A stretch of 64,000 nucleotides of DNA from Shimia sp. SK013 (GCF_001292625.1 NZ_LAJH01000012.1:124001-188000); one strand, 5' to 3'. Shown: positions 53,409-62,421, counted from the stretch's first letter. Notes: a model not told the origin generated them from the letters alone. Numbers and translations: made by a program.

Positions 53409-54045
53409 AGAGCTGCTTGGCCTCTTCCAAGGTGTCGAACATATAGAGCTTACCGTTTAGCAGAACTGCTGCGGAACGGGCAAACTTCTCGAGCACCTGG
53501 GGTTGGTGCGACACAATAATAATGGTGGTGGTGCGCAGGCGTTCGCGAAGCACTTCGCCTGCTTTCTTGTTGAATTCCACATCTGTGGAGGAGGGCATTC
53601 CCTCATCGATCAGGTAAACATCGAAGTCCAGTGCCAGCATAAGCGCAAAGGTGAACCGCGCCCGCATACCGGAGGAGTAAGTGCCGAGCGGTTGTTCGAA
53701 GTATTCGCCCAAATTGCAAAGCCAGCGGCAGAAGGCCTCGACATAGTCCGGATCCAAACCATAGAGCCGCGCGATATAGCGGCTGTTTTCCACGGCGGTG
53801 TGTTTGTTGACCACGCCGCCCATGAACCCCAGAGGAAAGGAGATGCGGCAATCGCGCCGGATCACACCTTCGTCCGGTTTTTCCAGGCCGGCCATCATGT
53901 TGATCAATGTGGTCTTGCCCGTGCCGTTTGGTGCCAGCACACCTAGCGAATTACCCAATTCCACGCGAAACGACACGCGGTCAAGGATCACCTTGCGCTG
54001 CGTGCCCGTCCAGAAGGACTTGCTCACGTTTTCGAACTCGAGCAT
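53386..54045 (-). CDS. Capsule polysaccharide ABC exporter ATP-binding protein (KpsT-like)
   Basis: A 219-residue ATPase starting at ATG 54045 (CAGGAG upstream). Walker A GVLAPNGTGKTTLINMMAG, signature TYSSGMRARFTFALML and Walker B FDVYLIDEGMPSSTD match KpsT/CtrD/BexA. The GFMGGVVNKHTAVENSRYIARLYG block is typical of this capsule exporter family. It energises export of polysaccharide with an inner-membrane KpsM partner, but no kpsM gene is adjacent or elsewhere in the window, so the permease must be encoded elsewhere. KpsE and kdsA follow in the same operon. Confidence 0.92.
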   Translation of the reverse strand: MLEFENVSKSFWTGTQRKVILDRVSFRVELGNSLGVLAPNGTGKTTLINMMAGLEKPDEGVIRRDCRISFPLGFMGGVVNKHTAVENSRYIARLYGLDPDYVEAFCRWLCNLGEYFEQPLGTYSSGMRARFTFALMLALDFDVYLIDEGMPSSTDVEFNKKAGEVLRERLRTTTIIIVSHQPQVLEKFARSAAVLLNGKLYMFDTLEEAKQLYDYQTQG

Positions 54046-54332
54046 CGGGTGCTCCTGTGGCTGCTCTTCCGACCTTTTTAACGGATCAAGGTTAACGCTC
54101 TCTGTTGGCGTTTTTCCCAATATGTCGGATTGTGACTACGTTTAGCAATGTCTTGCGGCACAAATTGGGCATCGACACATATTTTTGATACCCAAAAACA
54201 GCTATTTGTGTCGAATTTTCGAGAAATGCGCTGTCGATTGAATTTTGTCTTGCCGTAAATCGGGGAAACACACAAAGGGCGCCCGAAAGCGCCCTTTGGT
54301 TCAGCCTGACCGGCGTTTGATGATGTGAGGCG
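54046..54332 (-). promoter_or_regulatory. Upstream region of the capsule export operon
   Basis: A 287-base interval between the permease stop and kpsT on the same strand. It contains the terminator at 54274-54297. The AT-rich part 54160-54260 probably holds the kpsT promoter; no specific box is certain. Confidence 0.4.
54274..54297 (-). terminator. Terminator after the permease gene
   Basis: Perfect 9-bp arms AAAGGGCGC (54274-54282) and GCGCCCTTT (54289-54297) enclose the loop CCGAAA. It lies ~36 bases after the permease stop on the minus strand, with T-rich sequence (CTTTGTGTGTTT) following on that strand. Confidence 0.75.
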
Positions 54333-55367
54333 TTACGCGATGGCCTGCCACGCGGTCCCGGCGATCAAAGCGCCCAACAAAGCAAAGCCGATGTAGGCGG
54401 CAAAGACCCGTGGTTTCACCAATGCCCAGACGGCGATGGCAGCTGGGATGCTGCTGACACCGCCGGCGATGACAAAGCTCATGGCGGCCCCGTTTGCCAT
54501 GCCCTGTTCCAGAAGGCCGGCCACCAGCGCAGGTGCTGCGTAACCGTTGAGGTATGCGGGCATGCCGACAAGTGCACCGAGGAAGATCGGTTGAAAACCG
54601 TCGCCGCCCAAGACGTTCGCGATCAATTGCGCGGGCATATAGGAGACCATCAGCGCCTCTATGACGTATGCGAAAGACAACCATTTGAGCAGGAAGGCAC
54701 CGTTTTCCATTGCTGCCTCACGAAAGGCGTCACGGCGTGCAGGTTCCTGCCAGAACTTCCAGTTTGGTTTGTCTGCAAAAGGTTTCTTGACGCCGCAGCA
54801 CCCGCCGACCTGTGGTTTCTCGCGAAGCGGATTGTGGAACACGGCGGTCGACTTCATGAGCTTGGTGCCAAACCCACCGAGCAGCCCGAGGCTCACGGCG
54901 AAACCCAGTTTTGCGAGGGCAAATTCAAAGCCCAATGCACCTGCGGTGATGCCGAACATCGCCGGATCCATCAAGGGGGACGCCAGCCAGAAAGCCATGA
55001 CCGCCGAAAGAGGCGCGCCAACTGCCAAAAGCGCGGCGATGAAGGGAATCACTTCGCATGAACAGAATGGCGAGAGCCCTCCGAGCAGGGCGGCGAGAAT
55101 AATCATGCGGGTTTCGCGGCCTTCAAACGCGTTAGACAGCAGGTTCTCTGCGCCTGTGGCCTTGAGATAGCCTATGGCCAAGACGGCGAATAAAATGAAT
55201 GGCAACGTGCCGAGAAGGGCATTGAGCGCAAATTCAACGGTGGGCACAAATTCCGGTGGGTCGAGGACTGCAACCGCGATCAAAATCGCAACGACGGCGG
55301 CCCATACTTTGTCGATCCGCGCCAGACGCGCGCCAAGGGGGGACGGGGATTGTGTTGTATCAGCCAT
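54333..55367 (-). CDS. Permease of the ArsP/DUF318 family
   Basis: A 344-residue integral membrane protein starting at ATG 55367, overlapping the ArsR gene by 8 bases. It has ~8-10 helices and the family motif GGLSPFCSCEVIPFIAALLAVGAPLSAVMAFWLASPLMDP, whose cysteine pair (CSC) in related ArsP proteins binds trivalent organoarsenicals. A cytoplasmic loop has GGCCGVKKPF with another cysteine pair. Cotranscription with an ArsR-type regulator supports efflux of a thiophilic metalloid or metal compound. Substrate is inferred. Confidence 0.85.
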   Translation of the reverse strand: MADTTQSPSPLGARLARIDKVWAAVVAILIAVAVLDPPEFVPTVEFALNALLGTLPFILFAVLAIGYLKATGAENLLSNAFEGRETRMIILAALLGGLSPFCSCEVIPFIAALLAVGAPLSAVMAFWLASPLMDPAMFGITAGALGFEFALAKLGFAVSLGLLGGFGTKLMKSTAVFHNPLREKPQVGGCCGVKKPFADKPNWKFWQEPARRDAFREAAMENGAFLLKWLSFAYVIEALMVSYMPAQLIANVLGGDGFQPIFLGALVGMPAYLNGYAAPALVAGLLEQGMANGAAMSFVIAGGVSSIPAAIAVWALVKPRVFAAYIGFALLGALIAGTAWQAIA

Positions 55368-55704
55368 GATCGTGGTCCTTGTCTGGCAATGTGCTGTCCG
55401 CGCAGCATTCTTTGAGCAGGAAGTTGGAAAGGTCGCGCACCGCATCAAAGGCAACCGCGGCGCAAATGATTGAACGCCCTTGTTTTTTCTGGGTGACCAG
55501 CCCTGCCTGCGCGAGGATTTTCATGTGATGCGTCAAGGTCGAGCCGGTTACGCCGCTGCGCTGACCGAGTTCGCCAATCGAAAGGCCGCTCTCGCCTGCG
55601 CGCACAAGGCAGCGCAGAACGGACAGGCGTTGCTCGGAGCCGAGCGCTGCAAAGGTCGAGGCGGCAATCTCAAGCGAGATATCTGTGGGGTCTATATGTT
55701 TCAT
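55360..55704 (-). CDS. ArsR-family transcriptional regulator
   Basis: A 114-residue winged-helix repressor. HTH: TFAALGSEQRLSVLRCLVRAGESGLSIGELGQRSGVTGSTLTHHMKILAQAGLV. Cysteines occur at the recognition-helix-preceding strand (Cys in LRCLV), mid-protein (SIICAAVAF) and as a CC pair with following histidines near the C-terminus (ECCADST...DHDHG), which could bind a metal or metalloid. It represses itself and the overlapping ArsP-type permease; a candidate operator lies directly upstream. Confidence 0.88.
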   Translation of the reverse strand: MKHIDPTDISLEIAASTFAALGSEQRLSVLRCLVRAGESGLSIGELGQRSGVTGSTLTHHMKILAQAGLVTQKKQGRSIICAAVAFDAVRDLSNFLLKECCADSTLPDKDHDHG

Positions 55705-55710
55705 GATTCT

Positions 55711-55764
55711 AGAAATATCGAAATTATAGATTTGTTCAAGTGTTATTTCGAAGATTGTCGAAAT
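55711..55764. promoter_or_regulatory. Candidate ArsR operator in the divergent promoter
   Basis: The region between arsR and the divergent glycosylase gene contains ATTTCGA (55745-55751), a 6-base spacer and TCGAAAT (55758-55764), a perfect 7-bp inverted repeat. A related AAATATCGAAATTAT sequence lies ~25 bases away at 55717, giving two similar AT-rich sites typical of ArsR-type regulators. Confidence 0.5.
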
Positions 55765-55788
55765 TAATTTGGATCGCTATCACAAGGC

Positions 55789-56370
55789 ATGAAATTATTT
55801 GAGGAAATTCAGGCCTGTCGTCTATGTGCTGATCGATTTGCTGCGACGGCGACCGCGCATGTGCCGCGGCCCGTCGCCTGGTTTCGGCCAGGAGCGAAAG
55901 TGCTGATCGTTGGGCAGGCGCCAGGGGCACGTGTTCACCAAAGTGGTCGCCCTTTTACCGATCCGTCCGGCGACCGGTTGCGGGACTGGATGGGGGTGGA
56001 TGCGTCTGTTTTTTATGACACATCACAAATCGCAATTGTTCCGATGGCTTTTTGTTTTCCAGGCTATGACGCCAAAGGCAGCGACCTGCCACCGCCGCCG
56101 ATTTGCGCGGAAACTTGGCGGATGCGGGTGATGAATGAACTGGGCGAGATACCTCTGACGTTGGTCGTCGGTGGCCACGCGCAGAAGTGGCATCTTGCCA
56201 GCAAGGCGGGGGTTACGGACACAGTCCGGTCATGGCGCGACCATGCGCCTGCGGTCTTTCCCTTGCCACATCCGTCGTGGCGCAATACGGGATGGATCAA
56301 GAAACACCCGTGGTTTGAGGCGGACCTGCTGCCTACCCTTCGGGCGCGTATCAAGGAGACTTTGGCGTGA
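55789..56370 (+). CDS. Uracil-DNA glycosylase family protein with Fe-S cysteines
   Basis: A 193-residue protein of the UDG superfamily, probably removing uracil or other damaged bases. Four cysteines (Cys10 and Cys13 in CRLC, Cys89, Cys106) are spaced as in family 4/5 enzymes that hold a 4Fe-4S cluster. Motif 1 GQAPGARVHQSGRPFTDPSG (residues 43-61) resembles the family G-x-A-P-G catalytic loop, and motif 2 is PLPHPSWRN near 157-165, in place of the usual HPS/HPA-type loop. It is divergent from arsR and overlaps the SseB gene by 4 bases. Confidence 0.85.
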   Translation: MKLFEEIQACRLCADRFAATATAHVPRPVAWFRPGAKVLIVGQAPGARVHQSGRPFTDPSGDRLRDWMGVDASVFYDTSQIAIVPMAFCFPGYDAKGSDLPPPPICAETWRMRVMNELGEIPLTLVVGGHAQKWHLASKAGVTDTVRSWRDHAPAVFPLPHPSWRNTGWIKKHPWFEADLLPTLRARIKETLA

Positions 56371-57170
56371 CAGATTCAACCGAGCTTACGACCCCACTGG
56401 ATCAATATCACGCTGCCATGCAGAGCGCGCCCGACGATGACGGTGCCCGGTTGCGGTTTTTTGAGCGGTTGGCGGATGCGGAGCTTTTCCTGCTGCTTGA
56501 AAAAGAGCCAGAGGGGGATCGGATTTCGCCAGAGGTGTTTGAAACCTCGGATGCGTCGTTTGTGTTGGTGTTTGATACAGAGGAGCGGCTGAGCCAGTTT
56601 GTCGGACGGGTTGCGCCTTATGCCGCGTTGTCGGGGCGCATCATTGCGTCGATGTTGGCAGAGCAGGGCATCGGTCTGGCGCTGAACCCCGAGGTTGCGC
56701 CGTCTTCGATGTTGGTGCCAGCGGATGCGCTGGGCTGGTTGGTGGACACGCTGACACATGCGCCGGATGAGGTGGAGGCCAAGGTCGAGGCGTTTACCGC
56801 CCCAGCAGGATTGCCGGAAGAATTGATCACCGCGCTAGACGCAAAGCTTTCGACAACAGCGGGGTTGGCCAAGACGGTTTATCTTGTGGGCGTGACCTAT
56901 GACGGCGGCGGGCATTCGCACTTGTTGGGGTTTGTCGATGCAGTCGACGCCGCGCAGGGCGCTTTGGCGAAAGCCGTCAACGAGGCTTTGACATTCTCGG
57001 GAATCGAGGCCGGCGCTTTGGATGTCGGGTTCTTTTCAGCGAGTGATCCGGTGTCGGCACAGCTTGCCCGCGTTGGGCTTCGGTTTGATTTGCCTGAGCG
57101 GACGGAGGTGTGTGATCATGTGCCTGCGACCCCCGGCAGTGACCCCAGCAAGCCACCAATCTTAAAATAG
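56367..57170 (+). CDS. SseB family protein
   Basis: A 267-residue protein starting at GTG 56367, overlapping the previous stop. The N-terminal half has the SseB fold with LRFFERLADAELFLLLEKE, FVLVFDTEERLSQFVGR and IGLALNPEVAPSSMLVPADALGWLV, and the C-terminal half another alpha/beta block (KTVYLVGVTYDGGGHSHLLGFVDAV). The name comes from E. coli SseB, which affects rhodanese activity; the real role is unknown. Cotranscription with a DNA glycosylase is likely common in this clade but not explained. Confidence 0.78.
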   Translation: MTDSTELTTPLDQYHAAMQSAPDDDGARLRFFERLADAELFLLLEKEPEGDRISPEVFETSDASFVLVFDTEERLSQFVGRVAPYAALSGRIIASMLAEQGIGLALNPEVAPSSMLVPADALGWLVDTLTHAPDEVEAKVEAFTAPAGLPEELITALDAKLSTTAGLAKTVYLVGVTYDGGGHSHLLGFVDAVDAAQGALAKAVNEALTFSGIEAGALDVGFFSASDPVSAQLARVGLRFDLPERTEVCDHVPATPGSDPSKPPILK

Positions 57171-57251
57171 CCTGTGGACCTCCCGCCCGGATTTGATGCC
57201 TGACGGCATCGCACCCGGTTGGGCGTGGCTCAACTGCGCTGAGCCTGACAC

Positions 57252-58181
57252 TTAGTAACCGGCTGATCGGTCGACGAGGTGCAGCAGAGGGGCACCGGTT
57301 TCGCCTCGGTGAATGTTGTCCGCGATCACCTGAGAGGCGGTGCGGGCGCGTGTTTCCGAGGCAATATGCGGTGTCACGGTCACTTGTGGATGCGCCCAAA
57401 ATGGGTGGTCGACGGGCAGTGGTTCGACGCGAAAAACATCAAGTGTGGCGTGTGCGATGTGTTCGCTGTTAAGCGAGTCGAGCAAAGCGTCGTCATCAAT
57501 CAGCTGACCACGGCCGGGATTGACGACAAATGCACCTTTGGGCATCCAGCTGATCCGGTTGGCGTCGAGTAGGTTCTCTGTTGCGGGCGTTTTGGGGAGC
57601 AGAAGCACCAGAATGTCCGCAACCGTTAGGGCCTGGCGCAGCCCGTCATCGCCTGCAAGACAGGTGATGCCGTCTGCGGTCTTTTGACGTCGGCTCCAGC
57701 CCGTCACGGGAAATCCGAGTCCGGAAAGCGTTTTGGCGCACGCCAAGCCAAGTTCACCAAGGCCGAGCACGGTGACGCGCCGGTCCTGCGCCAGCGGCGG
57801 GACATGGTCTCGCCATTGGCCGTCCTGACCCGCGATGTGCAGATCCATGCCGAGGTGATGACGCATCACGTGCCCGGCCACATACTCCACCATGCCTTGC
57901 GTCATACCCGGGTCGACCATGCGAGCGAGAGGTTGGGTCAGGGTTTTATTGCCAACCACGTTTTCGACACCGGCCCACAGGTTCAGCACGGCTTTGCAAC
58001 GGGTGTAAGGCGTAAAATCCTGAACAGGGCTGTTGGGCGCGTACACAATGTAGTCCACGTCCTGCGGCGCAAATTCAGTGCGTAGGTCAACAGACAGGTC
58101 GAGTTCCGTAAATGCGGCCTGTAATGTCTCTCTGTATTGCTCCCATCGTTCTGGCAGCGCAGCAAACAACACGTTGATCAT
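57252..58181 (-). CDS. ghrA: Glyoxylate/hydroxypyruvate reductase A
   Basis: A 309-residue D-2-hydroxyacid dehydrogenase of the GhrA type, reducing glyoxylate or hydroxypyruvate with NADPH. The NAD(P) motif VTVLGLGELGLACAKTL, the following GWSRR basic patch favouring NADPH, the catalytic arginine in VNPGRGQLIDDDAL, glutamate in FRVEPLP and histidine in TPHIASET are all visible. The N-terminal VYAPNSP and LNLWAGVENV match GhrA. Its gene overlaps the VOC gene by 4 bases at its start. Confidence 0.92.
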   Translation of the reverse strand: MINVLFAALPERWEQYRETLQAAFTELDLSVDLRTEFAPQDVDYIVYAPNSPVQDFTPYTRCKAVLNLWAGVENVVGNKTLTQPLARMVDPGMTQGMVEYVAGHVMRHHLGMDLHIAGQDGQWRDHVPPLAQDRRVTVLGLGELGLACAKTLSGLGFPVTGWSRRQKTADGITCLAGDDGLRQALTVADILVLLLPKTPATENLLDANRISWMPKGAFVVNPGRGQLIDDDALLDSLNSEHIAHATLDVFRVEPLPVDHPFWAHPQVTVTPHIASETRARTASQVIADNIHRGETGAPLLHLVDRSAGY

Positions 58182-58588
58182 GACGCGAAAACCCCATCCA
58201 TGTTTGCAAACCCTTTGATCTCGATTGGGTTTCCGGAGGGATCACGGAAAAACATGGTGCTTTGCTCGCCGGGTTCGCCAGCAAACCGAGTAAACGGTGC
58301 GAGGACGAAATCGACGGCGCTGTCCTGTAGGCGTTTTGCCAGTACGTCCCAGTCCTGTTTTGGCAGGATCACACCAAGGTGCGGCATGGGCACCAAGTGC
58401 TCCCCGACATGGCCGGTCGACGCGGTTGCAAATGGGGTGCCCAAGTGCAGCGAGATCTGATGTCCAAAGAAGTCGTAATCGATCCAGGTATCGGTGCTGC
58501 GCCCCTCGCGGCATCCAAGCAAGTCGCCATAAAAGGCGCGGGCCGCGTCCAGATCGGTGACGTTATACGCCAAGTGAAAAATGCTCAT
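58178..58588 (-). CDS. VOC (glyoxalase/bleomycin resistance) family protein
   Basis: A 136-residue vicinal oxygen chelate protein with two beta-alpha-beta-beta-beta units. The first unit begins FHLAYNVTDLDAARAFYGDLLGCREG with the metal-type His4; the second ends TMFFRDPSGNPIEIKGF with the usual Glu in IEIKG. Also HLGVIL contributes a histidine. VOC proteins include glyoxalases, dioxygenases and fosfomycin resistance enzymes; this single-domain form would act as a dimer. It precedes ghrA in one mRNA. Substrate unknown. Confidence 0.85.
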   Translation of the reverse strand: MSIFHLAYNVTDLDAARAFYGDLLGCREGRSTDTWIDYDFFGHQISLHLGTPFATASTGHVGEHLVPMPHLGVILPKQDWDVLAKRLQDSAVDFVLAPFTRFAGEPGEQSTMFFRDPSGNPIEIKGFANMDGVFAS

Positions 58589-58796
58589 GTGCAGGTTTCC
58601 TCGTTTCGGTGTGTCGGGCTTGGGCCAAGTGGTATCGGCATCGGAAGGGGCAGGCCAGCCCGTTTCTTCATGCTCAAACGCAAGAATTCATTGGATTTGA
58701 GATTTGAGGAGTCGCCGATCAGGATTGTAACCTAAGTTGCCTCCTTCGTTCGTGGCCTTGTGGCAGGAGGGCCGTCTGGGCTGACACGCCGCAGGG
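58589..58796. other. Intergenic interval before mrdB end
   Basis: About 208 bases between the VOC start and the mrdB stop. The part next to the VOC gene is its upstream region. No hairpin terminator stands out for mrdB and nothing else is recognised. Confidence 0.35.
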
Positions 58797-59936
58797 TTAG
58801 CGGGGGCGGTGCACGTGGGCGCTTTGCACCAGGCCGAACGCTAGCATGAGGACCAGCATTGCGGAGCCACCGTAGCTTACCAATGGCAACGGCACACCGA
58901 CAACCGGCGCCAAACCCATGACCATCGACATGTTGACCGCAAAGAACAGGAAAAATGCGCCGGCAATCCCGATGGTCAAAAGCGATGCATAGCGGTCCCG
59001 ATTGGAAATTGCAGAGGCCACGCAGAACAGGATGATCAAGGCATAAAGGGATAGCAGGGACACGGCGCCGATGTAGCCGAACTCCTCTGCCAAGGTCGTA
59101 AAGATAAAGTCCGTGTGCTTTTCCGGCAAAAAGTTCAACCGGCTTTGTGTGCCTTGCATGAAGCCGCGCCCGGTCCAGCCGCCGGAGCCCAGAGCGATTT
59201 TGGACTGCGTGATGTGATAGCCCGCGCCCAGCGGATCAGATGCCGGATCAAGGAAGGTGTCGATGCGGCGATACTGATAGTTTTTGAGAAGCTGCCAAGA
59301 GGTTCCGCGGGATTGAAAAACCGCAAAAACAAGGCCCATGCCCATTCCAAATACCGCGGTGAAGTACCCCCAGTGGACGCCGGCCGCAAACATCACAATG
59401 GCGCCACCAGCCAGCAAAAGAATCGCGGTGCCAAGGTCCGGTTGGCGCAAGACAAGGGCCGTCGGTATGACAATAAGTAAGACCGGAATCAGCACATACT
59501 GAGGACGAGACGTCTTTCTGGGTGGCAGCCAATCATAATAGGCGGCCAAGGCCATTACGAGCGCGACTTTCATCAATTCGCTGGGCTGCAGACGCATGAA
59601 GCCCAGATCGATCCAACGCTGTGCCCCCATTCCGACGCTACCGATGACTTCCACCAGAATGAGCAGCACGAGGGCGCCGATGTAAACCGCCCCTGATACG
59701 GATCGCCAGAACCATATTGGCACCATTGCCACGATGAACAAAAGCACGACGCCCATGGCATAACGCTTCATCTGAGGTTCGGCCCAGGGGGAGAAAGACC
59801 CGCCAGCAACAGAATACAACATCAAGAAGCCGACGCTGGCCACTGCTGTGACAAGCAAAAGCAAAGGCCAGTTCAGATGCAAGATTTTGCGAGGCCCAGT
59901 TGGCACATGTTTGACGGAGTATTCGAGGTAACTCAT
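58797..59936 (-). CDS. mrdB: Rod shape-determining protein RodA (SEDS peptidoglycan glycosyltransferase)
   Basis: A 379-residue polytopic SEDS protein that polymerises lateral-wall peptidoglycan with PBP2. About ten helices are evident; conserved blocks are LRQPDLGTAILLLAGGAIVMFAAG, the W-x-x-x-G-x-x-x-G-x-x region ALGSGGWTGRGFMQGTQSRLNFLPEKHTDFIFTTLAEEFGYIG, and GVPLPLVSYGGSAML near the end. Its start follows the mrdA stop by eight bases. Confidence 0.95.
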   Translation of the reverse strand: MSYLEYSVKHVPTGPRKILHLNWPLLLLVTAVASVGFLMLYSVAGGSFSPWAEPQMKRYAMGVVLLFIVAMVPIWFWRSVSGAVYIGALVLLILVEVIGSVGMGAQRWIDLGFMRLQPSELMKVALVMALAAYYDWLPPRKTSRPQYVLIPVLLIVIPTALVLRQPDLGTAILLLAGGAIVMFAAGVHWGYFTAVFGMGMGLVFAVFQSRGTSWQLLKNYQYRRIDTFLDPASDPLGAGYHITQSKIALGSGGWTGRGFMQGTQSRLNFLPEKHTDFIFTTLAEEFGYIGAVSLLSLYALIILFCVASAISNRDRYASLLTIGIAGAFFLFFAVNMSMVMGLAPVVGVPLPLVSYGGSAMLVLMLAFGLVQSAHVHRPR

Positions 59937-59944
59937 ATCCGCAC

Positions 59945-61888
59945 CTACGCCCGGTCTCGTCGTGTGACGCTGCGCCCGGGTTCCAGTATGCGCATCTCTT
60001 CTTGCTGTTTTTTGATGCGCTGACGGTCTTTTGCGGGGTAGGCGTCCAGCGGCGGTGCGTCGCCGTAAAGCGCCTGTAGGGTGATATCGCGCGCGATGGG
60101 GGCAGCCGCTTTGGAGCCGCCGCCGCCGTGTTCGACCACCACAGCCACGGCAATTTCAGGCGCCTCGTATGGGGCGAAATTTACGAACAACGCGTGATCT
60201 CGCCGGTTCCAGGGCAAGTCCTCGTTGCGGGTTACGCCGCGCGCGCGTTCTGCGGCAGTGATGTTGCGCACCTGAGATGTGCCGGTCTTGCCAGCCAGTC
60301 GGAATTTGTCCTCGATGATGCGGCTGCCATATGCCGTGCCTCGCCGATGGTTGGAGACGGCGTACATGCCGCGCCGAACCTCGTTTAGGTAAGCCTCGTC
60401 GATACCGATGTTGGAAGCAGGCGCCACGGGCGCATCAACGCCGTTGACCGATTTGACCAACCTTGGCGTGACATTCAGCCCGGTCGCCAATCGCGCCGTC
60501 ATCACAGCAAGTTGCAGGGGCGATGTCAGGACAAAACCCTGTCCGATGGAGACGTTGACCGTGTCACCAACAACCCAGTCCGCGCTGCGTGCATCGCGCT
60601 TCCAGTCCCGACTTGGGTTCAACCCACGCGCCACGCCGGACAGCGGCAGGTCGAACCTTTCACCAATGCCGAATTTGGCGGCCATTGCGGAAATATTGTC
60701 AATGCCGACCTCTAACGCGAGTTCATAGAAGTAGACGTCGCAGCTTTCACGCAGTGCTTGGGCTAGGTTCACATGTCCGTGTCCCGCTCGTTTCCAGCAG
60801 TGAAAGCGACGGTTTGAGACTTCGAGATGTCCAGGGCACCACACGGTTTGATCAGGACGGGCAATGCCGGCCTCAAGTGCTGCCAAAGCCGTGATCATTT
60901 TGAAGGTTGAACCGGGCGGATAAGTGCCCTGAACCGACTTGGCGGCTAGGGGACGATGGTCGTTTTCTGTCAGCTCGCGGTAGTCAGCCACCGAGATGCC
61001 CTGCACAAACAGGTTTGAATCAAAGGTCGGCGCGGAGGCAACGGCAAGCAAGTCGCCGCTTCGGCAATCCATTACGATCGCCGTGGCGCTTTCCTCTCCG
61101 AGGCGTGCCTGCGCGTAGGATTGCAGCCGCTGATCGATGGTCAATTGCACCGCATCGCCCTGCTGGCCTTCGCGACGATCTAGCTCGCGCATAACACGGC
61201 CTACGGCATTCACTTCAACCCGCTTGGTGCCGGCCTTGCCGCGCAGGGAGTCCTCCAGCTTGCCTTCGAGACCAACTTTGCCAATTTGAAACCGCGGGAT
61301 GCGCAACAGTTGATCCGGGTTCTCGATCTTGGACAGGTCGTAATCTGACACCGGGCCGACATAGCCCACCACATGGGCAAAGTCGCCGCGAAGCGGGTAG
61401 AATCGAGACAGGCCAACTTCGGGCGTGATGCCGGGCAACGCGGGCGCGTTCACGGCCACGCGGGACAGTTCTTCCCATGTTATGCGATCCGCGACGGTCA
61501 CCGGCAGAAAGGGTGGCGAACGCCGCATTTCTGTCGCCGCTGCGTCGAGTTCTGCGGGGTCGAGTTCGATGAGAGAGGCCAATTTTTCGATCACAGCATC
61601 AACGTCGCCGGCGTCTTCGGGCACAAGTGTGACGCGATAGGCAGGTTCATTTCGCGCCAGTACCACCCCGCGGCGATCAAAAATCTCGCCTCGGGCGGGT
61701 GGAATTAGACGGATGTTGATCCTGTTCTCTTCGGCCAAAAGCCGGAACTGATCAGCTTGGTTTAGCTGCAGATGGCGCATCCGCATGCCGAGGCCACCCA
61801 TAAACAATAGCTGTGTGCCGCCCAAAAGTAGGGCGCGGCGAGATACGCGCGCATGGGTTTCTGCACTTTCCGCTGGATTTTTGCGCAT
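59945..61888 (-). CDS. mrdA: Penicillin-binding protein 2
   Basis: A 647-residue class B PBP, the transpeptidase of the elongasome. A single N-terminal helix (ALLLGGTQLLFMGGLGMR) anchors it, followed by the dimerisation/allosteric domain and the transpeptidase domain with SxxK as STFK around residue 326, SxD as SCD in LRESCDVYFYE, and KTG as KTGTSQV. The start overlaps the mreD stop by one base (TAATG). Order mreC-mreD-mrdA-mrdB is the standard for alphaproteobacteria. Confidence 0.96.
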   Translation of the reverse strand: MRKNPAESAETHARVSRRALLLGGTQLLFMGGLGMRMRHLQLNQADQFRLLAEENRINIRLIPPARGEIFDRRGVVLARNEPAYRVTLVPEDAGDVDAVIEKLASLIELDPAELDAAATEMRRSPPFLPVTVADRITWEELSRVAVNAPALPGITPEVGLSRFYPLRGDFAHVVGYVGPVSDYDLSKIENPDQLLRIPRFQIGKVGLEGKLEDSLRGKAGTKRVEVNAVGRVMRELDRREGQQGDAVQLTIDQRLQSYAQARLGEESATAIVMDCRSGDLLAVASAPTFDSNLFVQGISVADYRELTENDHRPLAAKSVQGTYPPGSTFKMITALAALEAGIARPDQTVWCPGHLEVSNRRFHCWKRAGHGHVNLAQALRESCDVYFYELALEVGIDNISAMAAKFGIGERFDLPLSGVARGLNPSRDWKRDARSADWVVGDTVNVSIGQGFVLTSPLQLAVMTARLATGLNVTPRLVKSVNGVDAPVAPASNIGIDEAYLNEVRRGMYAVSNHRRGTAYGSRIIEDKFRLAGKTGTSQVRNITAAERARGVTRNEDLPWNRRDHALFVNFAPYEAPEIAVAVVVEHGGGGSKAAAPIARDITLQALYGDAPPLDAYPAKDRQRIKKQQEEMRILEPGRSVTRRDRA

Positions 61889-62421
61889 TACACTGCCCCC
61901 AGCGTGGCATCACGCGCGGCCTGACGCCGTACACCGAAAAGCGTCTGAGAGAGCAAAACCACAAAAGGGTAAATGGCGATGTTCATAATGACCTGAATTA
62001 AGGTCAAACCCAGCGATGGCCGGTCCAAGAAAAACAACATCAAAATCAGACGCGCAACGATCGGTATAAGGATCATCAAAGCCGCAACCGTCGCCCATTC
62101 GGTGACAAATGTGGCGTCGCGCAGAGCTGGCGCACGACGGCGCAGCAATTCCACGCCGATCACCATTGTAAATGCGCCGAGCCCAGGCGGGCGCAGAAAC
62201 AAGAAATCTGCCAACAAAAACACCAGAGCCACGAGCAAAGGCGGGGTGTAGTCCGGTTGACGTACTGCCCATGCCAGGCACAACACAACCATCAGATCGG
62301 GTCCCGACCACAATTGGGGCGCGGTGCTGAAGGGGGTAAGCTTTAGAAGAATAAAGATTACGCATAGCAGCGAAAAGACCAGCCGCATGCCCCATTTGCG
62401 CGAGAACACCCCCTCAGCCAT
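61888..62421 (-). CDS. mreD: Rod shape-determining protein MreD
   Basis: A 177-residue membrane protein with five to six helices; the ATG at 62421 is chosen over a GTG at 62433 that lies inside mreC. Typical MreD features are the N-terminal helix VFSLLCVIFILLKLTPF, the pair LWSGPDLMVVLCLAWAVRQPDY, and the LFLRPPGLGAFTMVIGVELLRRR loop. It links MreC to the cytoplasmic elongasome. It overlaps mreC by 8 bases. Confidence 0.9.
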   Translation of the reverse strand: MAEGVFSRKWGMRLVFSLLCVIFILLKLTPFSTAPQLWSGPDLMVVLCLAWAVRQPDYTPPLLVALVFLLADFLFLRPPGLGAFTMVIGVELLRRRAPALRDATFVTEWATVAALMILIPIVARLILMLFFLDRPSLGLTLIQVIMNIAIYPFVVLLSQTLFGVRRQAARDATLGAV

